A stretch of 64,000 nt of DNA, taken from Oscillospiraceae bacterium (GTDB taxonomy: Bacteria > Bacillota > Clostridia > Oscillospirales > Oscillospiraceae). The stretch lies in the NCBI GenBank assembly GCA_015068455.1, contig SVKO01000007.1, positions 1 to 64,000 of the forward strand, given 5' to 3'. Positions 39,141-48,094 of the stretch are shown one piece after another (within the stretch, counting starts at the first letter, position 1; each line of letters starts with the position of its first letter). Under the pieces are notes generated by a model. The model was not told the DNA's origin. It worked only from the letters and a program-made list of their open reading frames with translations, and searched no databases. The position numbers and the translations under genes are program-made.

Positions 39141-40646
39141 ATGGGCGTGGACTATATCTATCCGGAATTTGAGGTCCTCCGCCGGGAGGATCGCTGCATT
39201 GCCTGCCGGGTATGCGAGCGGCAGTGCGCCAACGAGGTGCACCGGTTCGAGCCGGAGCTCGGAAAGATGCTCAGCGACGAGACAAAGTGCGTCGATTGCC
39301 AGCGCTGCGTGTCCCTCTGCCCGACCCGGGCCCTGAAAATCGTAAAAAATGACTGCGCTCTGCGGGAAAACGCCAACTGGAGCGCCGATACCATCCGCGA
39401 GATCTACAAGCAGGCGGGCAGCGGCGGCGTGCTGCTGTCCTCCATGGGCAACCCCAAACCGCTGCCCGTCTACTGGGACAGGATCCTCATCAATGCCTCC
39501 CAGGTGACCAATCCCCCCATCGATCCCCTGCGCGAGCCCATGGAGACCCGGGTCTTCCTGGGAGCGAAGCCCGACAAGCTGGAGCGCGACGCCGAAGGGA
39601 ATCTGATCCCCCGTCTGGCGCCCCAGCTGGAGCTGAGCATGCCGGTGATGTTCTCCGCCATGAGCTACGGCTCCATCAGCTACAACGCCCACGCCTCCCT
39701 GGCCCGGGCCGCCACGCAGCTCGGCGTCTTCTACAACACCGGCGAGGGCGGGCTCCATGAGGACTTCTACCAGTACGGGCCACATACCATCGTGCAGGTG
39801 GCCTCCGGCCGCTTCGGCGTCCACGAGGACTATCTCACCGCCGGCGCGGCCATCGAGATCAAGATGGGCCAGGGCGCAAAGCCCGGCATCGGCGGGCACC
39901 TGCCCGGGGCGAAGATCGTGGGCGACGTGTCCCGCACCCGCATGATCCCCGAGGGCGCCGACGCCATCTCCCCGGCGCCCCATCACGACATCTATTCCAT
40001 CGAGGACCTGCGGCAGCTCGTCTATTCCCTGAAGGAAGCGACGAACTATCAGAAGCCCATCATCGTCAAGGTGGCCGCGGTGCACAACATCGCCGCCATC
40101 GCCAGCGGCATCGCCCGCTCCGGCGCGGACATCATCGCCATCGACGGCTTCCGCGGCGGCACCGGCGCGGCGCCCACCCGCATCCGGGACAACGTGGGCA
40201 TCCCCATCGAGCTGGCCCTGGCGGCGGTGGATCAGCGCCTGCGCGACGAGGGCATCCGCAACCGGGTCTCACTCATCGCCGGCGGCAGCATCCGCAGCGC
40301 GTCGGATGTGGTCAAGGCCGTGGCCCTGGGCGCGGACGCCTGCTACATCGCCACGGCGGCCCTGCTTGCCCTGGGCTGTCACCTGTGCCGCACATGCCAG
40401 AGCGGCAAATGCAACTGGGGCATCGCCACCCAGCGGCCGGATCTTGTCAAGCGGCTCAATCCCGAGATGGGCGCCGAGCGGCTGTGCAATCTCATGACCG
40501 CCTGGCGCCATGAGATCAAGGAGCTGCTGGGCGGCATGGGCATCAACTCCATCGAGGCCCTGCGGGGCAACCGGCTGATGCTGCGGGGCGTGGGGCTGAA
40601 CGAAAAAGAGCTGGAGATCCTGGGCATCTCCCACGCGGGACAATAG
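39141..40646 (+). CDS. Split glutamate synthase, FMN-binding catalytic subunit with N-terminal ferredoxin domain
   Basis: The 501-aa protein begins with a 2x[4Fe-4S] ferredoxin domain (CIACRVCERQC at about 18-28, CVDCQRCVSLCP at about 51-62). The GltB central/FMN barrel follows, with MSYGSISYNAH, NTGEGG, GRFGV, QGAKPGIGGHLPG, DGFRGGTGAAP and a Fe-S-type CHLCRTCQSGKCNWG near 412. It reduces 2-oxoglutarate plus ammonia to glutamate. The fused ferredoxin domain suggests electrons arrive through iron-sulfur relays. The start lies two bases after the previous stop. This is the archaeal-type arrangement of GltB split into separate genes. Confidence 0.93.
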   Translation: MGVDYIYPEFEVLRREDRCIACRVCERQCANEVHRFEPELGKMLSDETKCVDCQRCVSLCPTRALKIVKNDCALRENANWSADTIREIYKQAGSGGVLLSSMGNPKPLPVYWDRILINASQVTNPPIDPLREPMETRVFLGAKPDKLERDAEGNLIPRLAPQLELSMPVMFSAMSYGSISYNAHASLARAATQLGVFYNTGEGGLHEDFYQYGPHTIVQVASGRFGVHEDYLTAGAAIEIKMGQGAKPGIGGHLPGAKIVGDVSRTRMIPEGADAISPAPHHDIYSIEDLRQLVYSLKEATNYQKPIIVKVAAVHNIAAIASGIARSGADIIAIDGFRGGTGAAPTRIRDNVGIPIELALAAVDQRLRDEGIRNRVSLIAGGSIRSASDVVKAVALGADACYIATAALLALGCHLCRTCQSGKCNWGIATQRPDLVKRLNPEMGAERLCNLMTAWRHEIKELLGGMGINSIEALRGNRLMLRGVGLNEKELEILGISHAGQ

Positions 40647-40655
40647 GGGGCGGCC

Positions 40656-41096
40656 ATGAAACGAGTATACGTGAACGAAGCCTGGTGCCTCGGGTGCCAT
40701 CTGTGCGAATACAACTGCGCCTTCGCCAATTCCGGCCTGGCGGATATGGCTCTGGCCCTCAAGGGCAAGCCCATCTATCCCCGCATCCACATCGAGGGGA
40801 CGGAGCAGATCTCCTACGCCGTGTCCTGCCGGCACTGCCGGGACCCCATCTGCGTGAAAAGCTGCATCGCCGGAGCGCTGTCCAGGCAGGACGGCGTGAT
40901 CCGCATCGACCAGGACCGCTGCGTCGGATGCCTGACCTGCGTGCTGGTCTGCCCCTACGGAGCCCTGGCGCCGAATGAGAACGGCGTGATGCAGAAGTGC
41001 GAGCTCTGCCTGCAGAACGCCTGCGGCACACCCGCCTGCGTCGCCGGCTGCCCGAACCGGGCCATCGTCTACGAGGAACGGGAGGAGCTGCCATGA
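40656..41096 (+). CDS. 4Fe-4S ferredoxin-type electron-transfer subunit
   Basis: The 146-aa HycB/DmsB-like iron-sulfur protein has four cysteine groups: CLGCHLCEYNC (11-21), CRHCRDPICVKSC (about 58-70), CVGCLTCVLVCP (about 89-100) and CELCLQNACGTPACVAGCP (about 113-131), enough for up to four clusters. It lies between the FMN catalytic subunit and the NAD(P)H oxidoreductase, so it probably carries electrons from the latter to the former. Its last four bases overlap the next ATG (ATGA). Confidence 0.92.
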   Translation: MKRVYVNEAWCLGCHLCEYNCAFANSGLADMALALKGKPIYPRIHIEGTEQISYAVSCRHCRDPICVKSCIAGALSRQDGVIRIDQDRCVGCLTCVLVCPYGALAPNENGVMQKCELCLQNACGTPACVAGCPNRAIVYEEREELP

Positions 41097-42340
41097 AACA
41101 CTATCTGATCATCGGAAACGGGATCGCGGCCGCCGGCTGCATCGAGGGCATCCGAAGCGTCGATCCCGACGGGGCCGTCACCGTGGCGTCGAAGGAGCCC
41201 CACGAAGTCTACTGCCGCCCACTGATCTCCTATTACCTCGAGGGAAAAGCAAAGCTTGAGAACCTGCCCTATCGGAGCGCGGACTTCTACGGTTCCATGG
41301 GAGCGGCCCTGCTGAAGGGCAAATCGGTACAGGCCATCGATCCCGCTGCGCATACCGCGGCTCTGGACGACGGCAGCACCCTTTCCTACGACCGCGCCTG
41401 CTTCGCCGCCGGCTCGAGCCCCTTCGTGCCGCCGATCCCCGGGCTGGACAAAGTTAAGCAGAAATATACCTTTATGACCCTGGACGACGCCCTGGCTCTG
41501 GAGCAGGCCCTGCGGCCGGACAGCCGGGTGCTGATCATCGGCGCCGGCCTCATCGGCCTCAAATGCGCCGAGGGCATCCGGGACCGCGTAGCGGAGATCA
41601 CCGTCTGCGATCTGGCCGACCGGGTCCTGCCGAGCATTCTGGACCAGACCTGCGCCAAAATGGTGCAGGATCATCTGGAGGCCCAGGGCCTGCGCTTCCT
41701 GCTGGGCGACACCTCCGCGGCGCTGGAGGAAAACAGAGCCCATATGCGCAGCGGAAAAACCGTGGAATTTGACGTGCTGGTGCTGGCCGTGGGCGTCCGG
41801 GCAAACACCTCCCTGCTCCGGGACGCCGGCGGCGAGGTGAACCGCGGCGTCGTCACGGACGAGCACATGCGATCCAGCCTGCCGGATATCTACGCCGCCG
41901 GCGACTGCACCGAGGGCATGGATATCTCCCTCGGGCAGCGGCGGGTGCTGGCGATCCTGCCCAACGCCTATATGCAGGGCTTCACGGCGGGCGTGAACAT
42001 GGCGGGCGGGGACAGGGTGTTCGACAACGCCATCCCCATGAACGCCATCGGCTTTTTCGGTCTGCACGCCCTGAGCGCCGGCACGGCCTTCGCCCCCGGG
42101 GACGGCGGCGAATGCTTCGAGCAGCGCAGCGAGCGCGGCCTGCGGCGGCTGTTCACAAAGGACGGCCTGCTCACGGGCTTCATGCTCATCGGCGACACCG
42201 CCCGGGTGGGGATCTACACCGCCCTGATCCGGGAGCGCACGCCCCTGGATTCCATCAACTTCGAGCTGCTCCGGACGGCGGCCACCACCGCGGCCTTCCC
42301 CGCGCAGCAGCGCGCAAAAAAGTTTGGAGGTGCAGTCTGA
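41093..42340 (+). CDS. FAD/NAD(P)-dependent oxidoreductase of the glutamate synthase cluster
   Basis: The 415-aa pyridine-nucleotide disulfide oxidoreductase family protein has an FAD motif, IIGNGIAAAGC, at 5-15. An NAD(P)-binding motif IIGAGLIGLKCAEG lies near 144, the second FAD motif DIYAAGDCTEG lies near 264, and a C-terminal dimerisation-like domain follows. It resembles NADH-rubredoxin/nitrite-reductase-type reductases. Overlap with the ferredoxin gene and the abutting GXGXG subunit make it the likely electron input of this split GOGAT. Its preference for NADH, NADPH or ferredoxin cannot be read. Confidence 0.88.
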   Translation: MKHYLIIGNGIAAAGCIEGIRSVDPDGAVTVASKEPHEVYCRPLISYYLEGKAKLENLPYRSADFYGSMGAALLKGKSVQAIDPAAHTAALDDGSTLSYDRACFAAGSSPFVPPIPGLDKVKQKYTFMTLDDALALEQALRPDSRVLIIGAGLIGLKCAEGIRDRVAEITVCDLADRVLPSILDQTCAKMVQDHLEAQGLRFLLGDTSAALEENRAHMRSGKTVEFDVLVLAVGVRANTSLLRDAGGEVNRGVVTDEHMRSSLPDIYAAGDCTEGMDISLGQRRVLAILPNAYMQGFTAGVNMAGGDRVFDNAIPMNAIGFFGLHALSAGTAFAPGDGGECFEQRSERGLRRLFTKDGLLTGFMLIGDTARVGIYTALIRERTPLDSINFELLRTAATTAAFPAQQRAKKFGGAV

Positions 42341-43063
42341 ATGACCATCATCGACGCGGCCGATCTCGGCTATCAGATGCTCAATGAGCGGATTCAGAAT
42401 ACCACGGGTCCCTGTACCGTCACCAACTGCTGCGGCCAGCGCTTCCTGGCGGCAGGGATGGCGGGCCGGGAGATCACTGTCCGCGGCGTGCCCGGCAACG
42501 CCCTCGGCGCTTTCCTCAACGGAGCGCGGATCTTCGTGGAGGGCAACGCCCAGGACGCCGTGGGCGACACCATGAACGACGGCGTCATCGCCATCGCCGG
42601 CAGCGTCGGCGACGCAGCGGGCTACGCCATGCGCGGCGGCAAAATATTCATTCAGGGCAACGCGGGCTACCGCGCCGGCATCCACATGAAGGCCTACCAG
42701 GACAAGGTGCCCGTCATGGTGATCGGCGGCTGCGCCGGCAGCTTTCTGGGCGAGTACCAGGCCGGCGGCATCATCCTCGTGCTGGGCATCGGGCGGGAGG
42801 ATCAGCCCCTGCTGCGCTATTTCCCCTGCACCGGCATGCACGGCGGAGCCCTGTATCTGCGCGGCAGCATCGACGGTCTGCGCTTCCCGCCCCAGGTCAG
42901 CGCCCGCCGGGCCCAGGAGAACGACCTGGCCCTGATCCGGGAGCACCTGGCACAGTTCTGCGAGCTGTTCGGCTATGAGATCGATATCCTGCTCTCCGAG
43001 CCCTTCACCGTCGTCACCCCCGACACCTCCAACCCCTTCCGGCAGCTCTACGTTGCCAACTGA
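42341..43063 (+). CDS. Split glutamate synthase, GXGXG (GltB C-terminal) subunit
   Basis: The 240-aa protein is almost wholly the right-handed beta-helix GXGXG domain that forms the structural C-terminus of GltB and also occurs in formylmethanofuran dehydrogenase FwdC. Repeats of the type GNALGAFLNG, GNAQDAVGDTMNDG, GSVGDAAGYAMRGG and GNAGYRAGIHMKAY are spaced about 18-20 residues. The start abuts the previous stop. It completes the five-gene GOGAT, probably as scaffold between the glutaminase and FMN subunits. Confidence 0.92.
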   Translation: MTIIDAADLGYQMLNERIQNTTGPCTVTNCCGQRFLAAGMAGREITVRGVPGNALGAFLNGARIFVEGNAQDAVGDTMNDGVIAIAGSVGDAAGYAMRGGKIFIQGNAGYRAGIHMKAYQDKVPVMVIGGCAGSFLGEYQAGGIILVLGIGREDQPLLRYFPCTGMHGGALYLRGSIDGLRFPPQVSARRAQENDLALIREHLAQFCELFGYEIDILLSEPFTVVTPDTSNPFRQLYVAN

Positions 43064-43112
43064 GAGAAGCGCCGCCCTATGCATTGCGGCACAGCGCCGC
43101 CTTCTCTCCCCC
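43064..43112 (+). terminator. Terminator-like hairpin after the GOGAT operon
   Basis: GAGAGAAG and CTTCTCTC bracket GC-rich arms directly after the stop. No strong U tract, but the stem is long. Confidence 0.45.
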
Positions 43113-43138
43113 AACTTGCTTCTTTCCCCTTTCAATGA

Positions 43139-43186
43139 CGCGAACCCCCGGCTGCGCACCTGCACAGTCGGGGGTTCGTGTTATAT
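43139..43186 (+). terminator. Hairpin CGAACCCCCGGCTG, copy 1
   Basis: CGAACCCCCGGCTG pairs with CAGTCGGGGGTTCG and is followed by TGTTATATTT. A nearly identical hairpin lies at 43612-43655. Confidence 0.55.
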
Positions 43187-43202
43187 TTAAGTTTACAGCC
43201 AG

Positions 43203-43372
43203 ATTAAGCTCCCTCCGGGAGGGAGCTGGCTCCGCCGCAGGCGGAGACTGAGGGAGATCGGCGAGCAGTTGGAACCTGATTTGTACCGAATATGGCGCGT
43301 ACAGGGAATTTCTGCGGCATTCTCCCCCAGTCAGCTTCGCTGACAGCCCCCTCCCCGAGGGGGCCGAGGAAA
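43203..43372. mobile_element. MITE-like non-coding element with inverted, internally palindromic ends
   Basis: The left end (AGCTCCCTCCGGGAGGGAGCT then GGCTCCGCC/GGCGGAG, ACTGAGGGAGA) and the right end, read on the other strand (CCCCCTCGGGGAGGGGG, CTGTCAGCGAAGCTGAC, TGGGGGAGA), have the same order of hairpins and related bases. About 80 bases of unrelated sequence lie between. No transposase gene is present. Elements of this kind are scattered in Oscillospiraceae genomes (general knowledge). The remainder of 43373-43600 holds only small REP-like hairpins and no supported gene. Confidence 0.5.
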
Positions 43373-43611
43373 CGGACTGTCATGCATTTCAAATCAATCA
43401 GCGGTTACTCGAGGGGAAGGTGTCCGCGAAACGGCCGGATGAGGTGGAAAGCCAAAGAGCGCGCTGTCGGTGCTTCTGCAGGGTCCCGCCGCTGCAGAAG
43501 CGGCGGCCAGGGGTCTTGCCGCCCTACGACCGGAGCGGAAACCTTTGCGCAGGCGGGCCGATGTGGGCATCGGCCCCTACGGGTGCAAACTGTTGTTTTG
43601 CCTTTCAACGA

Positions 43612-43655
43612 AAAGAACCCCCGGCTGCGCACAAGCACAGCCGGGGGGTTCGTGT
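43612..43655. terminator. Hairpin GAACCCCCGGCTG, copy 2
   Basis: GAACCCCCGGCTG pairs with CAGCCGGGGGGTTC. With copy 1 at 43139 it flanks the MITE-like element. It may terminate the minus-strand XRE gene that ends at 43711. Confidence 0.5.
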
Positions 43656-43710
43656 CGATTTTGCTGAAATAACAATAAACCGAAGCGGAAAACGGTCTTC
43701 CGACTTCGGT

Positions 43711-43959
43711 TTATTGTTCGTACATATGATCCTCTGCCAGAACATCCATGCTGACGCCCAACGCAAGGGATATTTTGTAAAACGTCTCAACGGAGAAATT
43801 ATAGCGGGTCTTTTCACTCTCAATCTGTCTGATGAAATCATGGGACAGACCGACCTTTTCCGCCAGCTCGGCGGAAGTCATTCCCTTTGCTTTTCTGTAT
43901 CGCTTGATATTCCGTCGAATGACATCATACACAGAGGCATTCAGCCTAGTTTCGTCCAT
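43711..43959 (-). CDS. Small XRE-family repressor
   Basis: The 82-aa protein is little more than a Cro/C1 HTH: YDVIRRNIKRYRKAKGMTSA, then ELAEKVGLSHDFIRQIESEK, then a dimerisation tail. ATG 43959 has AGGTG six bases upstream; GTG 43968 or ATG 43965 would add two or three residues. Its promoter -10 (TATAAT on the minus strand, 43977-43982) lies inside a perfect 10-bp inverted repeat (43967-43996), strongly suggesting autorepression. It diverges from a 52-aa ORF at 44100. The pair is AT-rich relative to the GOGAT and guaA genes around it. Confidence 0.85.
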   Translation of the reverse strand: MDETRLNASVYDVIRRNIKRYRKAKGMTSAELAEKVGLSHDFIRQIESEKTRYNFSVETFYKISLALGVSMDVLAEDHMYEQ

Positions 43960-43966
43960 ATGCATC

Positions 43967-43996
43967 ACCTGTCAAAATTATATCCGTTTGACAGGT
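43967..43996. promoter_or_regulatory. Operator of the small XRE repressor
   Basis: ACCTGTCAAA-N10-TTTGACAGGT is a perfect 10-bp dyad with the gene's TATAAT between the arms. Confidence 0.75.
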
Positions 43997-44059
43997 CGAT
44001 GTATGTTAGGTATAACCTCACATTTATGTTGTTTTTTCAGAAACACTCTGGTAGTATAT

Positions 44060-44078
44060 TGTTAGGGAATGCCTAACA
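44060..44078. promoter_or_regulatory. Dyad upstream of the 52-aa ORF
   Basis: TGTTAGG-GAATG-CCTAACA is a perfect 7-bp inverted repeat 21 bases before the small ORF. A related GTTAGGTATAAC lies at about 44005. It differs from the XRE operator, so a second regulator or an RNA hairpin is possible. Confidence 0.5.
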
Positions 44079-44099
44079 GAATTATAAGGAGAAACAGAA

Positions 44100-44258
44100 A
44101 TGGACTTGCTATATGTGATGGATACCATGTTTGATTTGCTCAACGAAAGCGACAATCTGAATGTTCAGCAGATTGAAGAAATCGAAGCGGCGGGCCTGTT
44201 CTATTTGACAGCTTGTGATGGAACCAGAATCCGCATTCAATGCTCAATATTGGAATAA
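44100..44258 (+). CDS. Small ORF, 52 aa, divergent from the XRE repressor
   Basis: The ATG at 44100 follows a good AAGGAG (44086-44091) at eight-base spacing. The frame encodes a soluble acidic protein (MDLLYVMDTMFDLLNESD..., ending IQCSILE). No family is recognised. The paired small XRE gene with palindromic operators suggests a two-gene control module such as a toxin-antitoxin or quorum-type pair, but there is no direct evidence of toxicity. The stop is followed by the shared terminator at 44266-44303. Confidence 0.55.
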   Translation: MDLLYVMDTMFDLLNESDNLNVQQIEEIEAAGLFYLTACDGTRIRIQCSILE

Positions 44259-44265
44259 TCAGACA

Positions 44266-44303
44266 GTAAAAACCAGACATTCTCAGGAATGCCTGGTTTT
44301 TGC
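44266..44303. terminator. Bidirectional terminator between the 52-aa ORF and guaA
   Basis: AAAAACCAGACATTC-TCAG-GAATGCCTGGTTTTT, a stem with A and T flanks that works on both strands. Confidence 0.8.
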
Positions 44304-44309
44304 TTCCAC

Positions 44310-45839
44310 TCACTCCCATTCCACCGTCGCCGGCGGTTTTGATGAGATATCGTACACCACGCGGCTGACGCCGGGGACGCGGTTGGTGATGGCGCTGGAG
44401 GCGGTCTCGAGGACCTCGTAGGGCAGACGCGACCACTGGGCGGTCATGAAATCGTCGGTAGAAACCGCCCGCAGGGCCACGGTGCAGCCGTAGGTCCTGG
44501 CGTCGCCCATGACGCCCACGGAGTGCAGATCCGTCAGCACGGCGAAGTACTGATCCGCCAGATCGGTGCAGTCGGCCTTTTCGATCGTCTCCCGGAAGAT
44601 GGCGTCGGCCTCCCGCAGGATGCGCAGCCGCTCCCGGGTCACCTCGCCGATGATCCGCACCGCCAAACCCGGCCCCGGGAAGGGCTGACGGAAAACAATT
44701 TCCTCCGGCAGACCCAGCTCCAGGCCCACGCGGCGCACCTCGTCCTTGAACAGGTCCCGCAGGGGCTCCGCGATGCGCTCGAAGCCAATGGACTCCGGCA
44801 GGCCGCCCACGTTGTGGTGGCTCTTGATCACCGCGCCGGGGCCCTTGCCGCTCTCGATGACGTCGGGATAGATCGTACCCTGGGCCAGCACCTGCACGGG
44901 ACCCAGCTTCGCCGCCTCCGCCTCGAAGACGCGGATGAACTCCTCGCCGATGGCCCGGCGCTTGTGCTCGGGGTCCCGCACGCCGAACAGCCGGTGCATA
45001 AACCGCCCCTCGGCGTTGACGCGGATGAGATTCATGCCCATTTCCTCGCGGAAGGTGCGCTCCACCAGATCGCCCTCGCCCTTGCGCAGCAGGCCGTGGT
45101 CCACGAAGACGCAGGTGAGCTTCTCGCCGATCGCCCGGTGCAGCAGCGCCGCCGTCACCGCGCTGTCCACGCCGCCGGACAGGGCCAGCAGTACCCGCTT
45201 CCCCTCCAGCTCTGCGCGCCAGTAGTCCACGGCGGTGCGCACGAAGCTGTCCATCCGCCATACCGGCTCGCAGCCGCAGATCTCGAAGAGGAAATTGCGC
45301 AAAATGTGCCGTCCGTAGGCGGTGTGGGTCACCTCGGGGTGGAACTGCACGCCGTAGAGCTTTCTTTCGTCGTCGCCCATGGCGGCGCAGGGGCAGCTCG
45401 CGCTGCGGGCAATGACGCAGAAGCCCGCCGGCGGCGCACTGATATAATCCGTATGGCTCATCCAGCATTCGCTCTCGGCGGGGATGCCGTAAAACAGCGG
45501 ACTTTGCTCGAAATTCACGGCGGTTTTTCCGAATTCGCTGCCGTTTTTTGCCGTCTCCACCCTGCCGCCGCCGAGATATGCCATGAGCTGGGCGCCGTAG
45601 CAGATGCCCAGGATCGGCACGCCGAGCTCCAGGATGCGGGGATCGAAGCGGGGCGCCCCGGGGGCGTAGACGCTGTTCGGCCCGCCGGTGAAGATGACGC
45701 CCTGATAGGCGGCGATCTCATCGAGTCCGATGCTGTTATAGTTTTTTATTTCGGCGCAGACCTGCTCTGCCCGGACGCGCCGGGCGATGAGCTGATCGTA
45801 CTGGCCGCCGAAATCGAGGACAAGGATCTGTTTATCCAT
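44310..45839 (-). CDS. guaA: GMP synthase (glutamine-hydrolysing)
   Basis: The 509-aa enzyme aminates XMP to GMP. The N-terminal class I amidotransferase ([15 protein letters not shown]; Cys in LGICYGAQL near 82; His-Glu in VQFHPEV) is followed by the ATP-pyrophosphatase domain with P-loop [11 protein letters not shown] near 220, then the C-terminal dimerisation domain ending PPATVEWE. It starts inside the last codons of nfnB (8-base overlap), so it belongs to the nfnA-nfnB-guaA operon and shares that operon's hexaloop leader. Confidence 0.96.
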   Translation of the reverse strand: MDKQILVLDFGGQYDQLIARRVRAEQVCAEIKNYNSIGLDEIAAYQGVIFTGGPNSVYAPGAPRFDPRILELGVPILGICYGAQLMAYLGGGRVETAKNGSEFGKTAVNFEQSPLFYGIPAESECWMSHTDYISAPPAGFCVIARSASCPCAAMGDDERKLYGVQFHPEVTHTAYGRHILRNFLFEICGCEPVWRMDSFVRTAVDYWRAELEGKRVLLALSGGVDSAVTAALLHRAIGEKLTCVFVDHGLLRKGEGDLVERTFREEMGMNLIRVNAEGRFMHRLFGVRDPEHKRRAIGEEFIRVFEAEAAKLGPVQVLAQGTIYPDVIESGKGPGAVIKSHHNVGGLPESIGFERIAEPLRDLFKDEVRRVGLELGLPEEIVFRQPFPGPGLAVRIIGEVTRERLRILREADAIFRETIEKADCTDLADQYFAVLTDLHSVGVMGDARTYGCTVALRAVSTDDFMTAQWSRLPYEVLETASSAITNRVPGVSRVVYDISSKPPATVEWE

Positions 45840-47226
45840 GGGTTTCCGCCTCCGTCAAAGCTGTGTGGATGGCGCCCGCCGCCGTCTTGCCCGCGCCCAT
45901 GGCCAGGATCACCGTGGCCGCCCCGGTCACGGCGTCGCCGCCGGCATAGACAAAGGGCTTCGTGGTGGCGCCGAGCTCATCGGCGACGATGCAGCCGCGG
46001 CGATTCGTCTCCAGTCCTTCGGTGGTCTTGCGGATCAGGGGATTTGGCGACTGGCCGATGGCCACGATGGCGGTGTCGATGGGAAGTACGTGCTCCGAGC
46101 CCTCCACGCTCACCGGACGCCGCCGTCCGCTGCCGTCGGGCTCGCCGAGAATCATATCCTGCAGCTCCACGCCGGTGAGCCAGCCGTTTTCATCCCCCAG
46201 GAAGCGCGTCGGGGCGCACAGGAAGCGGAATTCGACCCCCTCCTGCTCGGCGTGGACGACCTCCTCTGCCCGGGCGGGCAGCTCCTCCCTGCCCCGGCGG
46301 TAGAGGATATACACATGCTCCGCGCCCAGGCGCAGGGCGGATCTCGCCGCGTCCATGGCCACGTTGCCGCCGCCGAACACCGCGACATTTTTGCCGCAGT
46401 AGACGGGCGTATCGTATTCCGGGAAGCGGTAGGCCTTCATCAGATTGATGCGCGTTAAAAACTCATTGGCCGAGCACACGCCCTTGAGGTCCTCCCCCTC
46501 GACGCCGAGGAAGGAGGGCAGGCCGGCGCCCGTGCCGATGTACACGGCGTCGCAGCCCATTTCCGTCAAAAGCTCGTCCACCGTCAGGGTCTTTCCGACG
46601 ATGACGTTGGTTTCGATGTGGACGCCCAGCGCCCGCAGGCGGCGGATCTCCTTCTGCACGATGGCCTTGGGCAGACGGAATTCCGGAATGCCGTACATCA
46701 GCACGCCGCCGGCGGTGTGGAACGCCTCGTACACAGTGACGTCATAGCCCAGGCGCACGAGGTCGCCCGCGGCGGTCAGGCCCGAGGGGCCGGAGCCCAC
46801 CACGGCAATCTTTTTCCCGTTTTTATTCCCGGCGGGAGCCGCGGTTTCCTCTTCCGCATGCTGATCCGCCGCGAATCGTTCCAGCGCGCCGATGGCGACG
46901 CTTTTTCCCTTGATGCCCCGGACGCAGCGGGCTTCGCACTGGCGCTCCTGGGGGCAGACCCGGCCGCAGACGGCGGGCAGGGCGTTGGTGGCGGTGACGG
47001 TCTCATAGGCGGCCGCATAGTCCCCCCGGGCAATGCAGGCGATGAACGCCGGGATGCGCACGGACACGGGACAGCCCTGCATGCAGGGCGCGTTTTTGCA
47101 GTTCAGGCAGCGCCGGGCCTCCGCCTCGGCCTGCGCCGGGGTATATCCCAGGGCGACCTCGGAGAAATTGTGTCGGCGGATCTCCGGCGCCTGCTCCGGC
47201 ATGGTTTGTCTTTCCAGATCAGCCAT
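45832..47226 (-). CDS. nfnB: NfnB / glutamate synthase small-subunit-like flavoprotein
   Basis: The 464-aa protein has a cysteine-rich N-terminal domain ([15 protein letters not shown] near 38-52, [15 protein letters not shown] near 87-101) and two nucleotide-binding folds ([13 protein letters not shown] near 142; [14 protein letters not shown] near 277). This is the layout of GltD-like proteins. Because it overlaps an FNR-type gene (NfnA), I read the pair as NfnAB, an electron-bifurcating NADH-dependent ferredoxin:NADP oxidoreductase. A role as GOGAT small subunit is the alternative, and the pair could supply NADPH or reduced ferredoxin to the split GOGAT and to GdhA. It overlaps nfnA and guaA by eight bases each. 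Confidence 0.85.
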   Translation of the reverse strand: MADLERQTMPEQAPEIRRHNFSEVALGYTPAQAEAEARRCLNCKNAPCMQGCPVSVRIPAFIACIARGDYAAAYETVTATNALPAVCGRVCPQERQCEARCVRGIKGKSVAIGALERFAADQHAEEETAAPAGNKNGKKIAVVGSGPSGLTAAGDLVRLGYDVTVYEAFHTAGGVLMYGIPEFRLPKAIVQKEIRRLRALGVHIETNVIVGKTLTVDELLTEMGCDAVYIGTGAGLPSFLGVEGEDLKGVCSANEFLTRINLMKAYRFPEYDTPVYCGKNVAVFGGGNVAMDAARSALRLGAEHVYILYRRGREELPARAEEVVHAEQEGVEFRFLCAPTRFLGDENGWLTGVELQDMILGEPDGSGRRRPVSVEGSEHVLPIDTAIVAIGQSPNPLIRKTTEGLETNRRGCIVADELGATTKPFVYAGGDAVTGAATVILAMGAGKTAAGAIHTALTEAETHG

Positions 47227-48067
47227 TTCCGTCCTCCTTCCCCTTCATGCGGCAGTGCTCGCAGGCGCGGCGCTCATAGTCGCGGTACATCTGCTGGCGC
47301 TTGATGGCGCCGTCCCAATCGATCGCATGGCCGTCGAAGTCCGGGCCGTCCACGCAGGCGAATTTCGTCTGCCCGCCCACGCTGACGCGGCAGCCGCCGC
47401 ACATGCCCGTGCCGTCGATCATGATGGGATTCATGGAAACGATGGTGGGCAGGCCGCAGCGCTCCGTGAGGGCGCACACCGCCCGCATCATCACCAGCGG
47501 GCCGATGGCGATGACCAGGTCGAAGGTCTCCCCCGCCTCCAGGAGCTCCCGCAGGCGGTCGGTGACGAAGCCCTGCAGGCCGTTGGAGCCGTCGTCGGTG
47601 GTGATGATGAGCCGGTCGGAGGCGGCGCGCATCTCTTCTTCCAGGATGATATAGCTCTTGTCGCGGAAGCCGGTGATGGCGGTCACCTCCGTGCCCAGGG
47701 CCTTGAGCTTCCTGGCCTGGGGCCAGGCAATGGCGGTGCCGAGGCCGCCGCCGATCACCGCGGCCTTTTTGTAACCCTCCAGCGCCGTGGGCATGCCCAG
47801 GGGGCCGGCAATGTCGCTGATCTCATCCCCGGCGTTCAGCTGCGCCAGGGCGCGGGTGGAATTGCCCACCGCCTGCACGAATATCGTGATGACGCCGGCC
47901 TCGCGGTCGAAATCCGCCACGGTGAAGGGCACCCGCTCGGCGTACTCGTCCAGCCGGACGATGACGAACTGTCCCGGCTCGACCTTCCGGGCGATCAGCG
48001 GGGCCTCGATTTTCATGAAATAGACCTGGGGATTCAGATCGCGTTTTTCTGTGATTCTGTACGGCAA
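47219..48067 (-). CDS. nfnA: NfnA / ferredoxin-NADP reductase-like subunit
   Basis: The 282-aa protein has an FNR-like FAD domain (EPGQFVIVRLDEYAERVPFTVAD at about 30-55), an NAD-binding domain (AAVIGGGLGTAIAWPQA) and a C-terminal [2Fe-2S] motif (TGMCGGCRVSVGGQTKFACVDGP near 218-240). That is the pattern of NfnA/SudB/PyrK-like proteins. I place the start at TTG 48067, eight bases after GAGGAAG, because the product then begins MPYRITEKRDLNP like its relatives; GTG 48076 directly abuts the ribosome site. It is first in the nfnA-nfnB-guaA operon behind a hexaloop/terminator leader. Confidence 0.85.
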   Translation of the reverse strand: MPYRITEKRDLNPQVYFMKIEAPLIARKVEPGQFVIVRLDEYAERVPFTVADFDREAGVITIFVQAVGNSTRALAQLNAGDEISDIAGPLGMPTALEGYKKAAVIGGGLGTAIAWPQARKLKALGTEVTAITGFRDKSYIILEEEMRAASDRLIITTDDGSNGLQGFVTDRLRELLEAGETFDLVIAIGPLVMMRAVCALTERCGLPTIVSMNPIMIDGTGMCGGCRVSVGGQTKFACVDGPDFDGHAIDWDGAIKRQQMYRDYERRACEHCRMKGKEDGNG

Positions 48068-48094
48068 TCCAATCACTTCCTCTCTTCAGGATGC

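Noticed and set aside
44140-45468. Alternative minus-strand frame over guaA
   Set aside because: Arg/Gly/Ala-rich shadow frame of guaA in GC-rich codons.
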